Source: a virus. From it: a DNA stretch of 47,998 nt. Location of the stretch: positions 1 to 47,998 of IMG/VR virus record IMGVR_UViG_3300028284_000011. The stretch is one strand, 5' to 3'. The notes beneath the pieces are model-generated. The model was not told the DNA's origin. It worked only from the letters and a program-made list of their open reading frames with translations, and made no database searches. Below are positions 42,040 through 47,998 of this stretch, in pieces. Positions within the stretch are counted from its first letter, which is position 1, and each line of letters begins with the position of its first letter. The position numbers and the translations under genes were made by a program.

Positions 42040-42357
42040 TTATTCAGCAACCTCTTCTACTTCAACAAATGTTGCAAGATGTCTAACATTTGAAGGTAAG
42101 TTTGTACTTTGAGACCAGTAACCTCTCTTGATCCAACAAGGCATTATTGATAGTTTAGGTAACATTGCATTTAATACCTCATCATGATTATAAGTACATA
42201 CTTGTTTCTTATTATTAGTAAAGGTTATTACTTGATTTCTACCTAACCAACTTTTTCTTACTACAAAGTTCTTTCTTACAATAGGTGGGAAGATCAATGC
42301 TTTCTCTTCATTAGACATTTGTGCAATCGCATTGGTAATCATTTCTTGATTTGACAT
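42040..42357 (-). CDS. First gene of the leftward operon, hypothetical
   Basis: 105 residues. MSNQEMITNAIAQMSNEEKA is helical; the rest is beta-rich and basic with two Cys and several Trp (VVRKSWLGRNQVITFTNNKK, IMPCWIKRGYWSQS), then an acidic end (VEVEEVAE). As the first gene behind two tandem promoters it should be the earliest product. A host-takeover role is plausible but unsupported by any motif. Confidence 0.62.
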   Translation of the reverse strand: MSNQEMITNAIAQMSNEEKALIFPPIVRKNFVVRKSWLGRNQVITFTNNKKQVCTYNHDEVLNAMLPKLSIMPCWIKRGYWSQSTNLPSNVRHLATFVEVEEVAE

Positions 42358-42393
42358 AATTTATTTATTTAAGTTATTATTTATATTCACTAT

Positions 42394-42427
42394 TATTATC
42401 GTTGAACACTCGTATTACTTTTGCAAA
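42394..42427 (-). promoter_or_regulatory. Early promoter-like element (proximal of a tandem pair)
   Basis: TTTGCAAAAGTAATACG, ten bases, GATAATA on the - strand; 36 bases before the ATG at 42357. Confidence 0.83.
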
Positions 42428-42479
42428 TTTATTTATATTCTAAATTCATAATTCAATATTCATATTCTTTATTCACATA

Positions 42480-42513
42480 TATTATCGTAAAGGCATCGTA
42501 TTACTCTTGCAAA
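42480..42513 (-). promoter_or_regulatory. Early promoter-like element (distal of a tandem pair)
   Basis: TTTGCAAGAGTAATACG, ten bases, GATAATA on the - strand. No gene lies between it and the copy at 42394, so the two probably act together on the first early gene. Confidence 0.78.
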
Positions 42514-42738
42514 AAATTGCCAATATATATACAGAAAAATGTAAATTAGTACCGATAGTCCGCGTGGTACGTCCGCAAAACGATCCGAAACCCGATCCTG
42601 GATCCTGAAAAACGCAGGGGGGCTGGCAAAAATAAAAGCAATTCCGCAAATTGAAAAAAAAATTGTATAGCGTAGCGTAATACTTTACTTCTGTATATCT
42701 CACAAAAAATTTTTTCAGTTTTTTTTTACACTTATTAG
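42514..42738. other. Intergenic control region with a GC-rich island
   Basis: No convincing gene. About 42549-42630 is much richer in G/C than its surroundings: GTACC...GGTAC arms, GATCC three times (42582, 42594, 42601; the last two are part of a tandem GATCCTG) and six G at 42617-42622. It is flanked by A- and T-runs, including AAAAAATTTTTT (42704-42715). Near 42664 is a degenerate copy of the 10-mer (CGCTATACAA, - strand). It could serve replication or packaging; function unknown. Confidence 0.45.
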
Positions 42739-42785
42739 TGTGACAATAGCTAGTTATATTAATATAGTAGTAGGCTACTGTCGCA
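42739..42785 (+). promoter_or_regulatory. Control element with inverted TGYGACARTAGC sites before the rightward tail operon
   Basis: TGTGACAATAGC (42739-42750) and GCTACTGTCGCA (42774-42785) around TAGTTATATTAATATAGTAG. It is nearly the same as the element at 35740-35785, on the other strand. It lies 38 bases before the ATG at 42824, so it is the likely promoter or operator for the late tail genes and perhaps all rightward transcription. Confidence 0.7.
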
Positions 42786-42823
42786 TTTTTAAAACGAATC
42801 AATAACATGTAATCATACATTGT

Positions 42824-43072
42824 ATGAGACAACAACTTTCACCGACTGCTAGAAGAGCGAAAGCGGCAAGAGATAAAGCGTATGCGATGTCCCCTGCAAG
42901 GAAAGCTAAGAAGGCACATGCTCAGCGAAAAAGAAGGGAGAATCCCTCAGAAGCGGAAGGTCAAGACTATGACCACAAGAGGCAAGCGTTTGTTTCTGTT
43001 AAATCTAACCGTGGTAACGAAGGTCAGGGAACGCAGAAGGAAAGCGGAGCGAATTATTCAACAGATACATAA
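42824..43072 (+). CDS. Small basic protein, HNH-like remnant possible
   Basis: 82 residues. The first half is Arg/Lys/Ala-rich (LSPTARRAKAARDKAYAM, ARKAKKAHAQRKRRE); the second half has GQDYDHKRQAFVSVKSNRGN, reminiscent of the D-H/N spacing in small phage HNH-type proteins. Likely DNA-binding; nuclease activity is speculative. First gene after the rightward control element and slightly richer in G/C than its neighbours. Confidence 0.55.
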   Translation: MRQQLSPTARRAKAARDKAYAMSPARKAKKAHAQRKRRENPSEAEGQDYDHKRQAFVSVKSNRGNEGQGTQKESGANYSTDT

Positions 43073-43081
43073 TATTATAAC

Positions 43082-43801
43082 ATGGCAAGACTCAGTACGT
43101 ACGGCGTTGATGCAAAACCCAGTTTAGGAGATAAAGTAATTGGTACAGATACGTCTGCTGGAGCGAATTTCGCAACTAAAAACTACTCATTATATGAGGT
43201 GATGCAAATGTTCAACGAATTGAACGCATTGGCAGTTGCAGATCAAGCATTATTCTTCTTTCAGACAGATATATCAGAAGGTAGAGACGCAGGAACAGTA
43301 AGTTTAGCTTCAGGAGGAGGCGTAGGCTCTGCATTTGCTTCAGTTACAGAGCTTATGATTAGCAAATCAGCGGGCGGCGGGAAAAACGTCACAAATTGGT
43401 TGAAACTATTCGTAAAAGGAGACGTCATATTGGCGGAAGCCGGTAATATTAACAACTTTGGTACATATCATGTGGTATCGGTGGTTGAACATGCTACAGA
43501 AAAAGACTTCTATGTAGTAACCTTATCAAATCTCGCATCAAACGGCGTAATGGCTCTAGATGCTCATTATATATTCAGCGATTTCGCAGACCCTAACAAA
43601 ACAGGTGACTTGCATTTCGTCCATAATCAAATTTCAGCATCGTCAAGCTGGACAATTACACATAATCTGGGGAAACATCCTACCGTATCTATTGTAGATT
43701 CTGGTGGGAACTGGGTTGTAGGCGATATAGTATACACGAGTACAAACGAACTAACTATTAACTTTACAGCAACCTTCTCCGGGAAGGCGTATTTAAACTA
43801 A
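43082..43801 (+). CDS. Tail-fibre-associated structural protein
   Basis: 239 residues. The C-terminal domain (about 180-239) has ITHNLGKHPTVSIVDSGG and GDIVYTSTNELTINF, a domain common at the ends of phage tail-fibre and receptor-binding proteins. The N-terminal MARLSTYGVDAKPSLGDKVI is a typical attachment segment. It sits ten bases after the small basic gene and is followed after four bases by a second fibre gene. Confidence 0.65.
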   Translation: MARLSTYGVDAKPSLGDKVIGTDTSAGANFATKNYSLYEVMQMFNELNALAVADQALFFFQTDISEGRDAGTVSLASGGGVGSAFASVTELMISKSAGGGKNVTNWLKLFVKGDVILAEAGNINNFGTYHVVSVVEHATEKDFYVVTLSNLASNGVMALDAHYIFSDFADPNKTGDLHFVHNQISASSSWTITHNLGKHPTVSIVDSGGNWVVGDIVYTSTNELTINFTATFSGKAYLN

Positions 43802-43805
43802 AAAA

Positions 43806-45008
43806 ATGGCACAATATTTATCGAATATTGATTTAAACAAAAATCAATTACAAAACGCAGTAATTCACCCGTTAGGTACAGAACCAGCAGGGGTTGAAGG
43901 ACAAATTTATTACAACACAGCAACAGGAGGCGCATCGGGTCTTAAAATACATAATGGTACTAGCTGGGTTTCAGTAGGAGACATACAATCCGTATCTTCT
44001 GGTACAACACCACAGTTAACAGTAGCTGATCAAAATGGGCCTAACCCTGTTTTTAGCATTGTAACTGGAGCGGTAGCAAATGCAGGTACAGCTCTTGCTA
44101 CAGGAGATCAGATATATGACTTCGTAATAACAAACGCTGCTAATGTTACTTTAAACACAACTTCGCATGACTATTTATCTATAAGTGGTCAAGAAATCAC
44201 ATTAGGAGCTATTAGTCTAGCTGATGACACTACAGGTACTTTAGCTATAGCTAGAGGAGGCACGGGGCAAACCACAGCGTCCGCAGCAGCTAACGCATTA
44301 TTAAACACATCTCAAGGAGGAGCATTGTCAATTGGAGATAGTTCTGATACAATTACTGTTCCTGGTAACTTTGTTGTTACAGGTACAACTACTTACTTAG
44401 ATGAGTCTATTCAGATTGTAGAAAACAATACAATTTCTTTCGAAGGTACTACAGTTGATGCTTTTGAGGTAAAACTTACATCAGAGGATGCTACAGTATC
44501 TGATAAAACAATTACGTTACCAAACGCCACTGGTACAGTTGCATTAACTTCTAACATAAGTGATGATACAATTACCATTACAGCTGGAGATGCTTTAACA
44601 GGTGGAGGTACTTTCACTTTAAATGGATCAGCTACTGAAATTACTGTTGATCACGCTGATACGTCATCTACGGCTTCTACGAATAACTCTAACTTGAATG
44701 TTGTTCAAGATGTTGATGTTGATGACTATGGTCACGTAACAGGGTTAGAGTCTATTGATTTAACTGCTCAGATCAATGCATTAATAGATACTAAAATTTC
44801 AGCAACATCGTATGAAACAACTATTACAGATACAGACGATATTAATCATGCGTTAAATACTAGAGATGTCATTGTGCAGCTTTATGATGCAACTACTTAT
44901 GAAACAGTATTTTCAGATGTTACTAGAACAGATGCAAATAACATAAATGTAGCTTTTGCATCAACACCTACTAATTCTATTAAAGTACTAGTTCAGAAAA
45001 TAGGATAG
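43806..45008 (+). CDS. Tail fibre protein
   Basis: 400 residues. It begins YLSNIDLNKNQLQNAVIHPL and GQIYYNTATGG, a segment common in phage fibres. It then has IARGGTGQTTASAAANALLN, a well-known fibre repeat linker. The C-terminal 90 residues repeat the ITDTDDINHAL/IVQLYDATTYETVF domain style of a receptor-binding head. Beta-rich, Thr/Ser-rich and low in charge. Recognises or connects to the host surface. Confidence 0.72.
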   Translation: MAQYLSNIDLNKNQLQNAVIHPLGTEPAGVEGQIYYNTATGGASGLKIHNGTSWVSVGDIQSVSSGTTPQLTVADQNGPNPVFSIVTGAVANAGTALATGDQIYDFVITNAANVTLNTTSHDYLSISGQEITLGAISLADDTTGTLAIARGGTGQTTASAAANALLNTSQGGALSIGDSSDTITVPGNFVVTGTTTYLDESIQIVENNTISFEGTTVDAFEVKLTSEDATVSDKTITLPNATGTVALTSNISDDTITITAGDALTGGGTFTLNGSATEITVDHADTSSTASTNNSNLNVVQDVDVDDYGHVTGLESIDLTAQINALIDTKISATSYETTITDTDDINHALNTRDVIVQLYDATTYETVFSDVTRTDANNINVAFASTPTNSIKVLVQKIG

Positions 45009-45029
45009 TAATAAAAAAAAGATTACTAT

Positions 45030-47998
45030 ATGGCAATTAAATTTTTAAATACAGTCGCGGTAGATACTGACATTCTATATGTAGATACATCTAACGATAG
45101 AGTTGGTATCGGGACGGATAGTCCACAAGCTAAATTAGATGTTGACGGTGACACGTTTCTTGCATCTAGACATATAAAAATATCGGGAACAGGTATTAAC
45201 ACTTATTTCACTGCTGCTACTCACGACAGTTCAGGAACAGAAGGATTACTCAATAAACTATCCATTAAATCTGTAGGTACATTTTTTGATCATGGCGCTC
45301 TTGCTATTACCAACACTGCTGTTGCGGAGCCTTTAGATACAACGATAGTCCAAGAAACAATATCTTCTGGTGACACAGATTGGAATGTATTAACCCTACC
45401 AAAAGAGTCAGGGACATTTGCTTTAGAGAATTGGGTTACATCTAATTTTGCTCCAAGCACTGGAGGCTCTTACTTACCACTTACAGGCGGTACATTATCA
45501 GGTAATTTAACAATTACCAAGAGTAGCGCAACTATGAAAGTCTCGGAAGCTGGAGGCGGTGATATAAGAATGGTGGCAGGTGGAGCAACTGGCTATATAG
45601 GTACTTATAATAACACCTCTATGCAGATCATGCAAAACGGAGGTAATGCTATTTTTATAGATACATCTAAGAACGTTGGTATCGGGACTACTAGTCCTGG
45701 CCAAAAACTAGAGGTCAACGGAAATATACAGTTAACAAATAAAGCTAATAGTATATTATTAGGTTCAGCTGGAGTTAATGGAACTTGGGGAGCACCTAAA
45801 ATATCAAGAATAGATGCTAATATCATTATATCAGATTACAGTGGTGTACAGTTAGGCGGTTTTAATGGAACTTCTTATGGACCTAGAATGACTATTAAAG
45901 GATCAGGTAACGTCGGTATCGGGACTACTAGTCCTGGAGTTAAGTTACAAGTAGGGGAAAACACATCAGGACTAACAGGTACAACATCTATTTTTCAAGA
46001 AGGTGGAGCAGAAGTTGGTTTATACGTAAAAGCCAGAGTCAATAGAGCAAGCTTACTTGTAGCTGATAATGACACTGGTGTTTACATTTCAGCAGAAGGT
46101 GGTAAGGGGTCTTTTGGTAGAACACAAGGTGTTTCTACTGCTAACATAAATATAGATGGAAGTGGCAACGTCGGGATCGGGACGATTAGTCCTAGCAGTT
46201 TATTGCACATTCACCAAACAGGTAGCGGAACAAACAATTCAATAATAACAGAGGATGATGCTAGAAAAATATTTATTGGTAGGGATTCAATAAAAGCAAC
46301 AAATCTTAGTGACAATCCAGCTGAATTATATATACAGCAAGATGGAGGAAACGCAACTTTTGGTAATGACATTAGTCTTGGTGGCAATTTAACTTTAACA
46401 ACTAATGCTAGGTATTTAAGAGCTGAGGATAACGCTGGAACAACAACTAGATTACTAGGCATAAACGGAAGTAATACTACATACATAGGACCTATTGACG
46501 CATACGCGGGTGGTGGTATTTTTTATGGTGCTTCCGCTAATGTATCCTCTCATACATTATATACTGGGGCTAGCGCTAGATTACACATAAATTCTTCCGG
46601 CAACGTCGGGATTGGAACGACTAGTCCTTTATCTAGGCTACATGTTATATCAAGAGAGATTAACAACGGGGCTAACAAAGGTATTAGGATAGAAAATTAC
46701 AATGGAACCAAGGACTATAGTATTCGGACTGGCGTTTCAGGTTCTGAAAACACTTCTCTAGCATTTTATGATGAAACAGCTGGGGCCAATAGAATGGTTA
46801 TCACCTCAGCAGGTAACGTCGGTATTGGAACTACTAACCCTAATACTAAACTCCACGTCGGCGGTATTGTTCAGGTGACGGAAAGCAGTAACACAGCTTT
46901 TTACGGAGGTAATTATTTAAGAGTTTTTAATAGCCAGGTTTACACTATGAGAAACTCTGCTGGCAGTCAAAGATTTGCTTTTGATAACAGTAGTGGTTCT
47001 TTGTCGACTTATAATTCTAGTGGTGCAAGAACAACTTACCTCAACAACACAGGCAGCTCCTATTTAAACGGCGGTAACGTCGGGATAAATACAACTTCTC
47101 CTTCTAGTTCAAACATGCTTGAAGTGAATGGGCAAGTTAGAGTTGTTGGAGCGCAAATGATTGGAGATTCTACAACATCTAATGTTGTTGCGAGTGGAGT
47201 ACAGTTGCATATTAAGAATGGTGGCGAAGCTAAAATAAGGTTAGAAGATAGTGACTCGAGTAATTTAGCTTTTGATATACTTGTAAATGAAGGGGCTGGA
47301 TTTTCTATAAAAGAAACAATAGGAGGTGATCCCGGAGATGATACTAGGCTTTTTATACAAGAGACCACAGGTAATGTCGGTATCGGGACGACTAGTCCTT
47401 TAAACAAGTTGCATGTAGCAGACGGTAATATTAGGGTACAAGGTCCAAGCAATGTTTCTGAAATAAAATTACAAACTAATGGAACTGAATCATATAATCC
47501 ATTTGGTATAATTAGAGCCTTAAGAGATACTAACACAGGAGCCGCTGATTATGGTAGTAGTGAACTTAATTTTTTAACAAACGTAAGCAGCGTTTCAACT
47601 CCTACAGTAAGAATGGTTATTGATTCTGACGGCGACGTCGGGATCGGTACGACTAACCCTGGTAGTAAGTTACACGTAAATGGAGGTATATATGCTACGA
47701 ACTACCTAAGCGTTAGTGGAGTTAATACAAACTTTAACCTTTACAATAACGGTACAACTTATTTAAATGGTGACACAACCGTTGATTCTACATTCTTAGT
47801 CACTAACGGTAACGTCGGGATTGGAACGACTAATCCTTCTCAACTACTTCACGTAGCTGGTAACATGAGGCTACAGAATCAGTTATATGATTCAACAAAT
47901 TCATTAGGTTCTAATGGAGAAGTACTGACAAAGGTTTCTGCAGGTACAGAGTGGAAAGTTCCAGCGGTTAATGCACAGATGCCAAACAACACAGCTCC
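45030..47998 (+). CDS. Long tail fibre with ten NVGIGTT(S/N)P repeats (3' truncated)
   Basis: The frame opens at ATG 45030 and stays open through the last base (989 complete codons), so the gene continues beyond the window. Ten repeat cores begin at 45102 (starting VGIGTDSP), 45672, 45909, 46167, 46602, 46815, 47076, 47373, 47634 and 47811, all in frame. Each is followed by a K/L-L-x-V strand, 59 to 190 residues apart. This unit builds trimeric beta fibres. A Gly-rich SYLPLTGGTLSGNL linker occurs near residue 150. It is the likely host-range determinant. Confidence 0.78.
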   Translation, partial: MAIKFLNTVAVDTDILYVDTSNDRVGIGTDSPQAKLDVDGDTFLASRHIKISGTGINTYFTAATHDSSGTEGLLNKLSIKSVGTFFDHGALAITNTAVAEPLDTTIVQETISSGDTDWNVLTLPKESGTFALENWVTSNFAPSTGGSYLPLTGGTLSGNLTITKSSATMKVSEAGGGDIRMVAGGATGYIGTYNNTSMQIMQNGGNAIFIDTSKNVGIGTTSPGQKLEVNGNIQLTNKANSILLGSAGVNGTWGAPKISRIDANIIISDYSGVQLGGFNGTSYGPRMTIKGSGNVGIGTTSPGVKLQVGENTSGLTGTTSIFQEGGAEVGLYVKARVNRASLLVADNDTGVYISAEGGKGSFGRTQGVSTANINIDGSGNVGIGTISPSSLLHIHQTGSGTNNSIITEDDARKIFIGRDSIKATNLSDNPAELYIQQDGGNATFGNDISLGGNLTLTTNARYLRAEDNAGTTTRLLGINGSNTTYIGPIDAYAGGGIFYGASANVSSHTLYTGASARLHINSSGNVGIGTTSPLSRLHVISREINNGANKGIRIENYNGTKDYSIRTGVSGSENTSLAFYDETAGANRMVITSAGNVGIGTTNPNTKLHVGGIVQVTESSNTAFYGGNYLRVFNSQVYTMRNSAGSQRFAFDNSSGSLSTYNSSGARTTYLNNTGSSYLNGGNVGINTTSPSSSNMLEVNGQVRVVGAQMIGDSTTSNVVASGVQLHIKNGGEAKIRLEDSDSSNLAFDILVNEGAGFSIKETIGGDPGDDTRLFIQETTGNVGIGTTSPLNKLHVADGNIRVQGPSNVSEIKLQTNGTESYNPFGIIRALRDTNTGAADYGSSELNFLTNVSSVSTPTVRMVIDSDGDVGIGTTNPGSKLHVNGGIYATNYLSVSGVNTNFNLYNNGTTYLNGDTTVDSTFLVTNGNVGIGTTNPSQLLHVAGNMRLQNQLYDSTNSLGSNGEVLTKVSAGTEWKVPAVNAQMPNNTA

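Noticed and set aside
42482-42835. 117-codon open frame on the - strand across the control region
   Set aside because: It covers two promoter-like elements, the GC island and the inverted-site element, has an odd Cys/Phe/Tyr-rich composition, and its start overlaps the + strand gene at 42824.
47060-47536. 158-codon frame on the - strand
   Set aside because: Antisense shadow of the tail-fibre repeats; composition is a mirror of the Gly/Thr-rich fibre.
1-47998. Prophage or integrative element
   Set aside because: No integrase, excisionase, repressor of the CI type or flanking host genes were seen; the content is that of a lytic phage, although missing sequence beyond the ends limits this.

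Overview
The window is one AT-rich tailed-phage genome segment (podovirus-like virion gene set), not host chromosome. No integrase, CRISPR array or bacterial housekeeping gene was seen. A host in the Bacteroidota, most likely a marine flavobacterium, is inferred. Start codons are preceded by A/T-rich leaders without an AGGAGG-type Shine-Dalgarno sequence, the tail fibre carries NVGIGTTSP repeats, and the structural proteins resemble those of crAss-like and flavobacterial podoviruses. No database search was possible, so family names rest on recognised motifs and layout.

Layout. (1) Positions 1-24740, + strand: the late virion and lysis operon. It holds terminase large subunit (5' end outside the window), portal, acidic scaffold, major capsid protein, a capsid-adjacent protein, two ring/connector proteins, a 1455-residue tail hub/nozzle protein, an Ig-like beta-rich protein, internal virion proteins ending in a 2170-residue polyvalent protein, a small membrane protein, an exported thioredoxin-fold protein, an M15-type peptidase (candidate endolysin) and a 48-residue protein. 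A hairpin at 24744-24770 closes the operon. (2) Positions 24920-42357, - strand: the early/middle operon, read leftward. Nearest its promoters it has over twenty very small genes. These include a stand-alone DnaA domain IV-like protein, a GP88-like protein, a KTSC protein and several microproteins. Then come an HTH regulator, a sigma factor, an ERF-type annealing protein, a PD-(D/E)XK exonuclease, an SSB-like protein, a primase-helicase, ThyA, a GIY-YIG/MazG fusion, a nuclease, NrdB and NrdA. No DNA polymerase gene lies in the window. (3) Positions 42358-42823: a 466-base control region between divergent operons. (4) Positions 42824-47998, + strand: a small basic protein and three tail-fibre genes, the last running off the end. 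Rightward transcription probably continues outside the window and joins the terminase end, so the complete genome is somewhat longer than this window.

How it works together. Eight copies of a 34-bp element (TTTGCAAAAGTAATACG-N10-GATAATA on the - strand, spacing invariant) sit upstream of the small early genes and look like early promoters. A different element, a pair of inverted TGYGACAWTAGC sites around an AT-rich centre, occurs only before the HTH/sigma operon and before the rightward tail operon. It is a good candidate for the switch between phases. The middle genes make nucleotides (RNR, ThyA, MazG) and replicate and recombine DNA.

The strongest unexplained signal is the 10-mer TGCTATACAC. 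I found 11 exact copies, nine of them on the - strand between 24.8 and 39.9 kb, mostly inside genes and in more than one reading frame. It flips orientation at a small noncoding site near 41.46 kb that also carries TACCGAAA repeats. The core resembles a DnaA box, and the phage encodes a DnaA domain IV-like protein, so an origin or replication-control system is the leading hypothesis.
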